Shown: positions 1-8,358 of the stretch, piece after piece
How the letters are laid out: each line of letters begins with the position of its first letter
How positions within the stretch are numbered: position 1 is the stretch's first letter
Origin: Deltaproteobacteria bacterium
Lineage (GTDB): Bacteria > Myxococcota > B64-G9
Assembly (NCBI GenBank): GCA_016935365.1
Contig: JAFGRB010000383.1
Location: 1 to 32,596, forward strand
Length of the DNA stretch: 32,596 bases
Direction: 5' to 3'
The notes under the pieces: generated by a model
What the model was told of the DNA's origin: nothing
The model's database searches: none
What the model saw: the letters and a program-made list of their open reading frames with translations, nothing else
Program-made: the position numbers and the translations under genes

Positions 1-70
1 CCGCTGGGGAAATCCAGGGAATAGCCACCGGACCCTAAAGTGCGCGCGCCGTGTTTCTACCCGACCCCCC

Positions 71-175
71 CGCTGCTTCGCAGCGGATAACCTTGCGACG
101 GAAAAGATGTGTATACAGCTCAGGGCGAAGCCCTGGGGATTGATCGTAACGAGTGAGACGAAGCCCCCTTGGGGC
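71..175 (-). repeat. Dispersed multi-hairpin repeat, copy A
   Basis: Three perfect short palindromes lie in a row: CGCTGCTTCGCAGCG (71-85), CAGGGCGAAGCCCTG (121-135) and GCCCCCTTGGGGC (163-175). Each has a 5-6 bp stem and a three-base loop. Read on the minus strand, the block from 71 to 135 matches copy C (32405-32470) almost base for base. The match includes the non-palindromic linker with TACACATCTT and CAAGGTT, so this is true homology and not just similar hairpins. The stretch 1-70 and the bases from 176 to 240 hold nothing I recognise. No gene is visible on either strand here. Confidence 0.85.
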
Positions 176-257
176 TTTGATGTTGTTACGTTCTCGGTAC
201 GCAGGCTCAACGCAGAGATGGCATGCTGGTACCAGCTCGATCGCGGGAGGTGCGCAG

Positions 258-2015
258 ATGCGAGGAATCGAGATCGGCCTGTTGTCAGCCGCCCTGCTCC
301 TGGCCGGCAGCCTGCGGGCGGAGAGCGCCCCGAAGCCCGGCGCGCTCGCGATGGAGACGAGGCGGGTCGTGATCTTCAAGGACGGCCACGGGCTGTTCGT
401 CAAGCGGGCCTCGGGCGTGGCCGACGCGGAGGGCAAGTTGCACACGCCGCAGGTGCCCGATGCGGCCAGCCTGGGATCCTTCTGGTTCAGCGATCCGCGA
501 GCGCGCATCTCGCACGTCACGGCCCGCGAGGCCGTGGAGGAGATCCGCGAGCGGATCGATTCCGCCTGCGAGAACGCCTTCGAGGTCATCAAGGCCAACC
601 AGGGCCGAGAGGCCGAGGTCGTCACCCGGGACGGCAAGCGCCATAGCGGGCGGATTCGAGCGGTGCTCGAGACGGGCTCCGGCAAGGTCCCCGAGACCCG
701 GGCGCACGCATACCTGCCCGTCCGAAGCTCGCCGGTCCTGGCGCCCGCCGAGGGGGCCTCGGAGGTGCTGCGCTCTCCGACCGGCTCGCTGTTCGTGCTG
801 CGCACTTCCCAGGGCGACCAGCTGCTGTCGGTCGCCGACCTGGCGGGCTTGCGGATCGAGAACATGGCCACCAGCGTGGGGCGGGAGAAGGTCGTCACCC
901 GGCGGGTGAAGCTGCTGACCTTCGAGTACGAGAAGCCCGCCCCGGGCCGGAAGCGCGAGATCGATCTGCTCTACTTCCGGCCGGGGATCCGCTGGATCCC
1001 CACCTACCGGATCGAGCTCGACGAGCGCAGCAAGCGCGCCGAGCTCGTGCTCCAGGCGGAGGTCATCAACGAGGCGGAGGACTTCTCGGACACCGAGGTC
1101 GACTTCGTGGTCGGGCTGCCGACCTTCCGCTTCAGGGACGTCGTCTCGCCGCTGGTGCTCGAGAAGGTCCTGCGGGATGCGCTCGCCCAGGCGGCCCCGC
1201 AGCTCATGGGCCAGCTGGCGGCCAACCCGCTCGGCAACATCCAGTTCCACTCCCGCGCCGGCGAGCGCTATCGGCCCGGGCCGGGCCAGGGGGACGGCGA
1301 ATCGACCGGCGTCGCGGTCGAGGCCATGGAGGGCAGGGAGGTCCAGGACCTGTTCTACTACTCGACCCGGCGCCTGGGCATGAAGCGGGGCGAGCGGGCG
1401 GTGGTCGAGCTGCTCAGGGCGCGCGTGCCCTTCCGGCACCTCTACACCTGGAGCCCGAAGCTCGGCCAGGGCGGACCGGGCGTGCAGACCCATGGCCGAT
1501 CTCCGCTCCAGCTCGAGGAGAACGAGGTCTGGCACCAGGTCGTGCTGGTCAACAAGGGCGATCGGCCCTGGACCACGGGGCCCGCGCTGCTGACCCAGGC
1601 TGGCCAGCCGATCGGCCAGGACCTGCTGACCTTCACCCCGCCGGGCCGCGAGGTGATGGTGCCCATGACCGCGGCCATCAGCGTGCGCGGCACGGTGCGC
1701 GAGAAGGAGCTGAGCAGGGAGGCGGGCGCGCTGCGCATCGGGGGCCGGTCCTACAGCCGGGTCCTCTTCGAGGCGACCCTCAGCCTGAGCAACGCCCTCG
1801 ACAGGCGGGTCCGGCTGCGGGTGCACGCGGCGGGCGACGGGCGCTGCACGCAGGCTTCCCACGACGGCCGGATCGAGCACGTCCAGCCGCCCGGCCTGAT
1901 GCAGCGCTCGGAGGCCCTGCTGAGCATGCGCTCCGAGGTCGAGTGGGGCTTCGACCTGGGGGCCGGCAAGAGCAGGCAGCTCCAGGTGAGGTACCACCGC
2001 TACTTGCGCGACTGA
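258..2015 (+). CDS. Exported DUF4139-type protein
   Basis: The product has 585 residues. The ATG start at 258 is chosen because GGGAGG lies 7 bases upstream (245-250) and because it begins a signal peptide (charged start, hydrophobic ILLSAALLLAG-like core, cleavage near ALRA/ES at about residue 22), so the protein should be exported. The middle and C-terminal parts (about residues 195-580) resemble the DUF4139 / MuiA-like family: a Y-x-x-G-I-R-W-x-P-x-Y-R core near residue 245, followed by a stretch on induced 'V-N-E-A-E-D-F' strands. Such proteins are predicted beta-rich, and their molecular role is not established. A Gly/Pro-rich insertion (about 330-350) interrupts the domain. It is followed 36 bases later by nth on the same strand, probably by chance and not for a shared function. 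The family call is by pattern only. Confidence 0.75.
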   Translation: MRGIEIGLLSAALLLAGSLRAESAPKPGALAMETRRVVIFKDGHGLFVKRASGVADAEGKLHTPQVPDAASLGSFWFSDPRARISHVTAREAVEEIRERIDSACENAFEVIKANQGREAEVVTRDGKRHSGRIRAVLETGSGKVPETRAHAYLPVRSSPVLAPAEGASEVLRSPTGSLFVLRTSQGDQLLSVADLAGLRIENMATSVGREKVVTRRVKLLTFEYEKPAPGRKREIDLLYFRPGIRWIPTYRIELDERSKRAELVLQAEVINEAEDFSDTEVDFVVGLPTFRFRDVVSPLVLEKVLRDALAQAAPQLMGQLAANPLGNIQFHSRAGERYRPGPGQGDGESTGVAVEAMEGREVQDLFYYSTRRLGMKRGERAVVELLRARVPFRHLYTWSPKLGQGGPGVQTHGRSPLQLEENEVWHQVVLVNKGDRPWTTGPALLTQAGQPIGQDLLTFTPPGREVMVPMTAAISVRGTVREKELSREAGALRIGGRSYSRVLFEATLSLSNALDRRVRLRVHAAGDGRCTQASHDGRIEHVQPPGLMQRSEALLSMRSEVEWGFDLGAGKSRQLQVRYHRYLRD

Positions 2016-2051
2016 GCTGCCAGGCGATAGACTCCGGCGAGGGCAGCCAGC

Positions 2052-2714
<663 letters not shown>

Positions 2715-2722
2715 GACCAGCT

Positions 2723-2912
2723 CGGCGAGATCGAGCAGAGCCCCGCAGGGGCGCAATATGAAAGCCCAGGGCGAAGCCCTGAGCCTGATACACATCTCGG
2801 AGCGCAAGGAAGAATGGGCTTGGCAAGCTCCGAGATCCGGATTTTCGCTGCGAAGCAGCGGAAAACCTCGCCCCGTTGGGGCTTGGACCCATCGAGCATC
2901 GATTTCACCCTG
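2723..2912. repeat. Dispersed multi-hairpin repeat, copy B (rearranged)
   Basis: This copy fills the 266-base gap between nth and the B3/4-domain gene. Its palindromes are GCCCCgcaGGGGC (2740-2752), CAGGGCGAAGCCCTG (2767-2781), a GCTGCGAAGCAGC hairpin flanked by TTTTC/GGAAAA (about 2841-2865) and GCCCCgttGGGGC (2870-2882). The left part (2723-2798) runs in the same direction as copy C. The right part (about 2821-2910) matches copy C in reverse complement, including the CTCCGAGATCCGG and GGACCCATCGA flanks. The copy is thus a head-to-head mosaic of two partial elements. No gene is seen. Confidence 0.85.
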
Positions 2913-2980
2913 CGGCATGGCGTGACATGCCGAGGTGCAGTATCGTACAGTCGCAGCAGCGAGGCGGTTCGGAGGTCGCC

Positions 2981-3673
2981 ATGAGCCCCAAGCCCAGCCT
3001 GGAGATCGATCCGAGCCTGTCCCCCTGCCCGGCGCGCCCGGCGCTGATCTGGGCGACGGGCATCTCGCCGCCGCTGCAGAGCGAGGCGCTGCCGGGCTTC
3101 CTGGCGAGCGAGGTGGAGAGGGCCGCGGCGCAGGGAGAGGCCCTGTGGGCCGAGGGCATGCGCGCCCGGGTGCGCGACATGCTCCGCCACGGCCGCTACA
3201 AACCGGCCGGCCGCGGCAGGCCGGCCAGCGAGTTCCTGCTGCGGGCGGCCGAGCAGGGGCAATTCCCGGCGGTCAACCCGCCGGTGGACGTCAACAACGC
3301 CGTCAGCCTCGCCTCGGGCCTGCCGGGCAGCATCTTCGACGCGGCGCTGAGCGGGACCGAGCTGCTCCTGCGCCGGGGCAGGCCCGGCGAGCGCTACGTC
3401 TTCAACCCCTCGGGTCAGGTGATCGAGCTGCAGGACCTGCTGCTGGTCTGCGGCCGAAGAGAGGGCGACTGGCTGCCGTGCGGCAACCCGGTCAAAGACT
3501 CCGCCGCGACCAAGATCCATCCGGGCACCCGGGACGTGGTGGCGGTCCTGTATGCACCCGCGAGCGAGACCGAGGAGGAGCTGAGCCGCTGGGCGCGGCG
3601 CTTCGCAGACCTGCTCGCGAGCCACTGCCACGCCCGGGAGAGCGGATTCGAGCTGGTGGGGGTCGATCCCTAG
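2981..3673 (+). CDS. Free-standing B3/4 (PheRS editing-like) domain protein
   Basis: The product has 230 residues. The ATG at 2981 has GGAGGT four bases upstream. The second half matches the B3/4 domain of phenylalanyl-tRNA synthetase beta subunits as found in small stand-alone proteins: the N-P-P-V-D-V-N-N-A-V-S-L motif (about residues 101-112), then a G-L-P segment, and near the C-terminus D-S-x-x-T-K-I-H-P-x-T-R-D. In PheRS this domain hydrolyses mischarged tRNA. Free-standing members are proposed to act on tRNA in trans, but their substrate is not established. The N-terminal ~80 residues are helical and not recognised. The stop codon overlaps that of the convergent minus-strand gene (shared CTAG). 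Confidence is high for the domain and low for the biological role. Confidence 0.85.
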   Translation: MSPKPSLEIDPSLSPCPARPALIWATGISPPLQSEALPGFLASEVERAAAQGEALWAEGMRARVRDMLRHGRYKPAGRGRPASEFLLRAAEQGQFPAVNPPVDVNNAVSLASGLPGSIFDAALSGTELLLRRGRPGERYVFNPSGQVIELQDLLLVCGRREGDWLPCGNPVKDSAATKIHPGTRDVVAVLYAPASETEEELSRWARRFADLLASHCHARESGFELVGVDP

Positions 3674-4185
3674 GATCTGCGAAACGCGCGCGCCTTGCGC
3701 CTCGGGATCTGGGGGCTGGGGGCCGAAGGGGGCGCGCCGTTCCGGGCATGCTCCACGTCGTCGGCCAGGCGCTCGAGCAAGTGGTGGGTGATCTCGCCCG
3801 CGACCCAGCGGGCCCACTCCTCCGCGAGCTCCTCTTCTCTCTGCAGCGCGAGCTGGCGGATGACCTCGGCCGGCCGGTGGCGGGTGAGCTGCTCGAAGAT
3901 CAGCTTCTCGAGATCCTCGTGCAGGATCTGGCGCACGTCCTCGGGCAGCTCCGACTGGAGCTCGGCCAGCAGCCCCTCGCGAAGCTCGGCGGCCAGCTCC
4001 TCGGCCAGGCTCTCGGCCGGGCTGGCCGGCATCAGCTCGTGGAAGTCCTCCCCGAGCGTCTCCTGGAGCTCGGCGGCCAGGTTCCAGGCATACTCCTCGG
4101 AGCGTGAGTGGAGCTGCTCTGCGAGCTCCTCGACGAGGATACCCGCCCAGCGGTTGGCTTTCCTGGCGCGTTCCATCAGGCCCAT
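3670..4185 (-). CDS. Glu/Leu-rich helical protein, unknown function
   Basis: The product has 171 residues. The ATG at 4185 is preceded by GGGAGGAGGT at a spacing of 5, one of the best ribosome-binding sites in the window, which strongly supports the gene. From about residue 15 to 150 the sequence is an almost unbroken series of amphipathic helices with recurring E-E-L-A-x-x-L and A-E-L-x-x-x-L patterns, so a helical bundle or coiled coil is likely. The C-terminus (about 150-171) is basic and Pro/Arg-rich. There is no signal peptide or membrane segment. It ends against the B3/4-domain gene with a 4-base overlap of stop codons. A short hairpin (GGAGACC-GAA-GGTCTTC) lies just upstream of its ribosome-binding site. 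I do not recognise a family. Confidence 0.8.
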   Translation of the reverse strand: MGLMERARKANRWAGILVEELAEQLHSRSEEYAWNLAAELQETLGEDFHELMPASPAESLAEELAAELREGLLAELQSELPEDVRQILHEDLEKLIFEQLTRHRPAEVIRQLALQREEELAEEWARWVAGEITHHLLERLADDVEHARNGAPPSAPSPQIPRRKARAFRRS

Positions 4186-4334
4186 ACTGCACCTCCTCCC
4201 CTTGAAGACCTTCGGTCTCCATGTCGAGGATCCCACACAGCGCGGATCGAGCACAAGGGGGGCACGCGGCAAAGCGGCCGCAGGCTCGGTGGGGGCTTGA
4301 CGCGAAGCTCGACTTTGTGGTTGGTCCCCTGCGA

Positions 4335-6548
4335 TCACGGCGGGGCGGGCTCGCAGCTCGAGCGGCTGGGGCCCGCCTGGCGCAGCGCCTTGCTCAGGGC
4401 GCGGAAGGTCAAGATCTCGGGCAGGAGGGCGGCATCGCGATCGCCCGAGCAGGGTGCGAAGACGAGATACATGGGCACACCGGCCCGGCCGTAGCGCCTG
4501 AGCCATGCCTGGATCTCGGGATCGAATCGCGTGGCGTCGGCCTTGAGGGTCGCGACATGCAGCTCGTCGAACAGCTTGCGGGTCTGATGCGTCTCGATGA
4601 CGAGCCGCTCGTTGGCCTTGCAGTTCATGCACCACTCGGCGGTGAAGTCGACGAAGACGGTCCTGCCCTCTCGTTTCAGGCTGTGCAGCCGCTCGGCCGA
4701 GAAGGGTTCCCAGCGAATGCCGACCCGCGAGTGGAGGGCGGTCACGCCCCGGGGGGCGAAGTCCATCACCCACCACCCGAAGAGCGCGGCGGCCAGCGCC
4801 AGCGGCAGGAGCTTGAGCAGGCGGCGCTTCCAGCGCTCGCGCTCGCTTGTCACCATGCCGAAGATCCAGGCCGCCAGCGCCAGGCCGAGCTGGAACCACA
4901 GCACGCGCAGGGCCGCATCGGCGCCGTGGCCGTCGGCCAGCACGCCCAGGAGCCAGACGGCCGTGCCGAAGAGCAAGAAAGCCATGCCGCGCATGACGCG
5001 GTCGTAGCTCTCGGTGACCCGCTTGGGCAGCACGCGGGTCCAGCCCGTCCAGGCGCCCAGGGCCAGGAAGGGCAACGAGAGGCCCAGGCCCACCGCGGCC
5101 AGGAAGACCAGGGTCTCGGCCGGGCTGGCGGTGAAGGCGTAGCCCAGGGCCGGGCCCAGAAGAGGCGCGGTGCAGGGCGTGCCCAGGAAGGTGACCAGCA
5201 GGCCGGTCAGGAAGGACTCCAGCAGGGGGCTGCGGCGGCGCGTCTGGCGCAGGCTCTTGAGATCTTCCGCGTGGCTTTCGCTCTTGAGCGGAAAGACGTG
5301 CAGCATGCCCAGGCCGAGCACGAGCAGCAAAGAGATCATGAAGACCAGGAACCAGACGTTCTGGAACTGGAAGCCCCAGCCCACCTGCATGCCGATCCGC
5401 TTGAGTCCGATCACGATCGCGCCCAGCGACAGCAGCGTGATCACCACGCCCGCCGTGTAGGCCAGGCTGTTGGACCACAGGATCCGACGGCGCTCGGCCA
5501 GCACGTCCGTCTTCTGGGCGCTGCGCACCACATGGAGGATCTTCGGGAAGACGACCGGGATCACGCAGGGCATGACGTTGAGCAGCAACCCGCCCAGCAG
5601 GGCGAACAGGAGCATGACCCAGGCCGAGACGGACGAGGCCGCCTCCGGCTCCCGGTCGATCTCCGCGGCCGCCCGCGCGGGCTCGGCGTCTGCGGGCGCC
5701 CGGGCGCGAAAGCGCCGGTGCCGCAGCGACTCGCCGTCGCGAAAGGCGTAGACCCCGCCCGCGCCCGGCAGGCAGTCGGCGCCGGCCAGACCGAGCAGGG
5801 CCACGCGGCGCCCGCGCTCGTCTTTCTCGATCTCGAAACGGCGCACCTGGCAGCTGCCGTCCGTCAGCCAGTGCGGCCAGAAGCTCTCGATGCGCTCCTC
5901 TGCCGGCAGGACGAAGCGCAGCTCCATCCGGCCGCGGTCCCAGGTCATCGCTTCCAGAAAGGTCTGGCTGTCGCTCGCCGGCAGGTCTCGCTGGACCCGA
6001 TCGAAGCGCGCCCGCTCGCTCGACGGCTGCGACGACGGCCCGGTGGGCAGGTCGAGCGAGAGGCGGGCCTTGCCAGGCACGCAGGCCTGCTTGCAGGCCA
6101 GCCACGACACCGAGGCCTCGATGCGGACCGGGCCCGACTCCGGCGCCTCGAAGACCATGGCATCGGCCATGACCAGGACCGAGCCCGCGTAGCCGAAGCT
6201 GAGCTGCTCGATCGGCTCCCGGTCGAAGATCCGGGGCGGGGGGAAGCGCGGCTCGAGGACCTTGGCGAAACGCTCGTCGGCCTCGAAGCGCACCCGGGTC
6301 GGCTTGCCCGTGTTGCCCGGGAAGGTCCAGTAGACGTGCCAGCCAGCCGCCATCTCGAGCAGGACGCCGACCCGCAGCTCCTCGCCCAGGCCGGCCTGCG
6401 CAACGTCGGCGATCAGGCTCGCCCGGACCGGCTGCGCGTCGCTCGGCGCCTCGCTCTCCGCGCGGCTGCTCGCCGGCCATAGCACGAGCGCGAGCGCGGC
6501 GAGTACGAGAAAGCCCGCTCGGCTGCGCGCGACGCTCGGTGTATGCAT
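4335..6548 (-). CDS. dsbD: Thiol:disulfide interchange protein, DsbD/ScsB type
   Basis: The product has 737 residues. DsbD-type proteins move reducing power from cytoplasmic thioredoxin across the inner membrane to periplasmic thiol proteins. The three expected parts are present. First comes a signal peptide (1-30) and a periplasmic beta domain with a redox pair in W-L-A-C-K-Q-A-C (C152, C156). The membrane domain (about 305-595) has eight or so hydrophobic segments and the paired cysteines in NVMPC (C328) and GTPC (C459). The C-terminal thioredoxin-like domain has WCMNC (C640, C643). The ATG at 6548 has no good Shine-Dalgarno, and no other start gives an intact signal peptide. A repeat cluster lies directly upstream. 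No partner Dsb or cytochrome-maturation gene is adjacent, so its target is unknown. Confidence 0.93.
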   Translation of the reverse strand: MHTPSVARSRAGFLVLAALALVLWPASSRAESEAPSDAQPVRASLIADVAQAGLGEELRVGVLLEMAAGWHVYWTFPGNTGKPTRVRFEADERFAKVLEPRFPPPRIFDREPIEQLSFGYAGSVLVMADAMVFEAPESGPVRIEASVSWLACKQACVPGKARLSLDLPTGPSSQPSSERARFDRVQRDLPASDSQTFLEAMTWDRGRMELRFVLPAEERIESFWPHWLTDGSCQVRRFEIEKDERGRRVALLGLAGADCLPGAGGVYAFRDGESLRHRRFRARAPADAEPARAAAEIDREPEAASSVSAWVMLLFALLGGLLLNVMPCVIPVVFPKILHVVRSAQKTDVLAERRRILWSNSLAYTAGVVITLLSLGAIVIGLKRIGMQVGWGFQFQNVWFLVFMISLLLVLGLGMLHVFPLKSESHAEDLKSLRQTRRRSPLLESFLTGLLVTFLGTPCTAPLLGPALGYAFTASPAETLVFLAAVGLGLSLPFLALGAWTGWTRVLPKRVTESYDRVMRGMAFLLFGTAVWLLGVLADGHGADAALRVLWFQLGLALAAWIFGMVTSERERWKRRLLKLLPLALAAALFGWWVMDFAPRGVTALHSRVGIRWEPFSAERLHSLKREGRTVFVDFTAEWCMNCKANERLVIETHQTRKLFDELHVATLKADATRFDPEIQAWLRRYGRAGVPMYLVFAPCSGDRDAALLPEILTFRALSKALRQAGPSRSSCEPAPP

Positions 6549-6575
6549 CCGCGCTGTCGCGTCTTTGCACCCACC

Positions 6576-6664
6576 CGGGCTTCGCCCGACATTCCCCGTC
6601 GAGGGAGAGGTTATCCATCCCTCCCCTTGTGGGAGGGACCGGCCGAAGGCCGCGGGAGGGGGAC
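6576..6664. repeat. Cluster of small palindromes (REP-like)
   Basis: Between dsbD and the zinc-ribbon gene lie three short perfect hairpins: CGGGCTTCGCCCG (6576-6588), CCCTCCC-cttgt-GGGAGGG (6619-6637) and CGGCCGAAGGCCG (6640-6652). A GGGAGGGGG tail follows. Two of the three have three-base TTC/GAA loops, like those in repeats A-C, but the linkers differ. The CCCTCC/GGGAGG hairpin type is common as an intergenic repeat in GC-rich proteobacteria (general knowledge). There is no gene here. Confidence 0.65.
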
Positions 6665-6671
6665 GCATCGT

Positions 6672-6726
6672 ATCTAGACCTAGAACAGGCGCGGTTTTCC
6701 AAACCGCGCTTGTTTTCAGATCTAGA
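6672..6726 (-). terminator. Long imperfect hairpin at the end of the zinc-ribbon gene
   Basis: The sequence is a near-perfect inverted repeat with about 27-base arms around the loop TCC (centre 6699). The inner arms GCGCGGTTT/AAACCGCGC are exact, and both outer ends carry TCTAGA. It includes the TAG stop codon (6722-6724) of the minus-strand zinc-ribbon gene, so that mRNA would end in this hairpin. The plus-strand side has TTGTTTTC after the GC stem, but the minus-strand side has no clear T-run. It is therefore either a terminator or a structural 3' end. Confidence 0.6.
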
Positions 6727-7228
6727 GCGTTTGGCACTTGTCGCATACCAGCCCCTCGGGCGAGAAGTGCGCCTCGTCTTCTGGGATCTCGGTGTAGCAG
6801 CGGACACAGCGCACGGTGCGGACGGGCACGTCGGGGCGCGGCGAGCTGTCGGCAGCGGCGCTCGTGACCCGCTCGCCGCAGTACAGGCAGTGCGTCCGGG
6901 CCGGGTTGGCCGGCCGGCCGCAGAAGGGGCAGCGGGGGGCGGAGGCGCTGCGATCCGGACCGATGCGCCCGTCCTCCACGCCGTCGGCCAGGTCGATGCG
7001 CTGGATCATGACCGCCAGCTCCTCTCGGGTCAGGCCGCCCTTGATCTCCAGGCACTTGACCAGGCCCTCGAGCGCGAGCTCCAGGGTGTCGAGCTTCTGC
7101 ATCAGGCCGATGACCGCCAGGCGCAGCGCGGTCAGCGCCTCCTCGCTCGAGCCCGCGCGCTCCTTCAGGGCCTCGATGTCCTGGCGCTGTGCGGCGTCGC
7201 TGTCGAAGATGTAATCCCAGACCGCCAT
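6722..7228 (-). CDS. Double zinc-ribbon protein with helical N-terminus
   Basis: The product has 168 residues. The ATG at 7228 follows GGGAGGAG. The N-terminal ~85 residues are helical and charged with no signal peptide, so the protein is cytoplasmic. Two Cys4 zinc-binding knuckle sets follow: C100-x2-C103 with C114-x2-C117, and C141-x2-C144 with C162-x2-C165. The first pair (CPFCG...CLYCG) is of the rubredoxin-like zinc-ribbon type often used for protein or nucleic-acid contacts. The second has a longer loop. The length of the helical part and the two ribbons do not point to a named family. It is monocistronic: a promoter candidate lies at 7260-7289 and a long hairpin at the stop codon. The function is unknown. 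Confidence 0.8.
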   Translation of the reverse strand: MAVWDYIFDSDAAQRQDIEALKERAGSSEEALTALRLAVIGLMQKLDTLELALEGLVKCLEIKGGLTREELAVMIQRIDLADGVEDGRIGPDRSASAPRCPFCGRPANPARTHCLYCGERVTSAAADSSPRPDVPVRTVRCVRCYTEIPEDEAHFSPEGLVCDKCQTL

Positions 7229-7259
7229 GGCTCCTCCCTGGCTCTGTTCAAGCCAATCC

Positions 7260-7289
7260 CTTGTAGCCGACCCGGCAGGTGCTTGACAA
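7260..7289 (-). promoter_or_regulatory. Candidate sigma-70 promoter of the zinc-ribbon gene
   Basis: On the minus strand TTGTCA (7289-7284) and TACAAG (7265-7260) are 18 bases apart and lie 31 bases upstream of the ATG at 7228. The box matches are 5/6 and 4/6. No operator is evident. Confidence 0.5.
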
Positions 7290-7469
7290 GCCTTCCGGGC
7301 TCGGAGTGCACCATTCTGGTGCGACCAGGCGGGGACGGAGGTCCAGAGCGGGGCAGCCAGCTGGCCGGCTTGATGCGGAGTCTTTTGATTTATCGACAGA
7401 TAAGGTGCATGGCATGCGGATTGCTCTGATACGGAGCAGAGCGAGAGAACGGGCAAAGGAGGTGTGAGC

Positions 7470-8003
7470 ATGGCGGCCAGGATCCAGCGGCTCGACGAGC
7501 TCGAGCCCAGGCTCATGCAACGAGATGAGCTGAGCGCGGCCGAGCGGCTGCGCTTCGCCTGCGATGCGCTGCAGCACAACCAGTCGCTGGTGAGCTTCAC
7601 CGACGCCAAGGCCAACAGCCTGCTGCTGGTCAACTCCATCTTCCTGGCCACGGCCGCGGGCACGGGCAGGGGAGGCTTCAGCCTGGCCGCCGCATTGGCG
7701 GCCGCGGCCACGGTCCTGCTCTGCCTGGCGGTGCTCTACGCCCGCCTGCCCGGCCCGGCGCCCCGCGAGCGGGGCAAGCTCATGTTCTTCGGCGACATCC
7801 TGGCCCGCAAGAGCGCCGCCGTCTACGCCGAGGACCTGTCCCGGGTAGGCGCTTCCGAGCTGGCCGAGGCGACCGCCAGGCAGGTCTACTCCCTGGCCTC
7901 CGTGCTGGACCGCAAGTTCAGGGCCTACGGTCTCGCCCAGCTCGCCACCATGGTCTCGGCCGCGCTGTGGCTCACCAGCCTGCTGCAGGGCTTCTCCGCT
8001 TGA
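7470..8003 (+). CDS. DUF5706 / Pycsar-effector-like membrane protein
   Basis: The product has 177 residues. The ATG at 7470 is preferred over a GTG at 7464 because AAAGGAGGTG lies 7 bases before it. The layout fits the DUF5706 family, whose members include the transmembrane effectors of Pycsar anti-phage systems. It has a helical N-terminus ending in D-A-K-A-N-S-L-L-L-V-N-S (45-56), two close membrane segments (about 48-64 and 71-92), the family-typical FFGDI motif (106-110), a cytoplasmic helix with R-Q-V-Y-S-L-A-x-V-x-x-R-K-F (137-150), and a last membrane segment (about 154-173). Pycsar effectors disrupt the inner membrane when cyclic CMP/UMP is made. No cyclase gene is next to it, so a defence role is only a possibility. 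Its neighbours are a divergent zinc-ribbon gene and a mazEF pair. Confidence 0.72.
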   Translation: MAARIQRLDELEPRLMQRDELSAAERLRFACDALQHNQSLVSFTDAKANSLLLVNSIFLATAAGTGRGGFSLAAALAAAATVLLCLAVLYARLPGPAPRERGKLMFFGDILARKSAAVYAEDLSRVGASELAEATARQVYSLASVLDRKFRAYGLAQLATMVSAALWLTSLLQGFSA

Positions 8004-8034
8004 TGCGAAGTCGACCGATCGCGCTGCACCGCGC

Positions 8035-8063
8035 TTGACGCGGCCCATGGGGCGTGGTAATTA
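8035..8063 (+). promoter_or_regulatory. Candidate promoter of the mazEF-type operon
   Basis: TTGACG (8035-8040) and TAATTA (8058-8063) are separated by 17 bases, 28 bases upstream of the antitoxin ATG. The -35 box is good and the -10 box is weak. The AT-rich stretch that follows (8063-8078) repeats ACAT and may be the antitoxin's binding region, as these operons are usually self-repressed. Confidence 0.5.
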
Positions 8064-8091
8064 CATAGTGAATACATCGGAGGAGGGCGAC

Positions 8092-8358
8092 ATGGCTGCC
8101 GTCAAGTCGAGCATCGTGCAGATCGGCAACTCCAGGGGCATTCGGATCCCGAAGGCGCTGCTCGCGCAGTGCCGCCTGGAGGGCGAGGTCGAGTTGGTGC
8201 CGGAGGGAGACCGGCTCGTCATCCGTTCCGCTTCCAGGCCGAGGAGAGGCTGGGAGGATGCATTCGCGGCCATGGCCGAGAAGGGAGACGATCGGCTGCT
8301 CGAGGGGGATGCGGTTCTCGAGAGCTCCTGGGACGAGGAGCAGTGGGAGTGGTCGTGA
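8092..8358 (+). CDS. mazE: MazE-type antitoxin (AbrB/SpoVT fold)
   Basis: The product has 88 residues. The ATG at 8092 follows GGAGGAGGG. Residues 1-45 have the swapped-hairpin AbrB/MazE DNA-binding pattern: V-Q-I-G-N-S-R-G-I-R-I-P-K-A-L (about 9-23), then a short strand pair ending in L-V-I-R. The C-terminal half is acidic (D-D, E-G-D, W-D-E-E) and would be the disordered arm that wraps and blocks the toxin. The TGA stop overlaps the GTG start of the toxin gene by four bases, the classic antitoxin-first coupled arrangement. The MazE-toxin complex is expected to repress its own promoter (known for the family). Confidence 0.9.
   Translation: MAAVKSSIVQIGNSRGIRIPKALLAQCRLEGEVELVPEGDRLVIRSASRPRRGWEDAFAAMAEKGDDRLLEGDAVLESSWDEEQWEWS

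Noticed and set aside
4221..6482. 753-residue open frame on the plus strand opposite dsbD
   Set aside because: Its translation is Gln/Arg/Glu-rich and without motifs, whereas the minus strand has all DsbD landmarks.
6672..6726. Long hairpin as a recombination or phage attachment site
   Set aside because: No tRNA gene, integrase or flanking direct repeats; a 3' end hairpin explains it better.
7283..7288. Perfect TTGACA on the plus strand as a -35 box for the DUF5706-like gene
   Set aside because: No -10-like sequence lies 16-19 bases downstream, and it is the mirror of the minus-strand box used for the zinc-ribbon gene.
7279..7467. 62-residue plus-strand frame before the DUF5706-like gene
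   Set aside because: No Shine-Dalgarno, no family features, and it overlaps the promoter region of the divergent zinc-ribbon gene.
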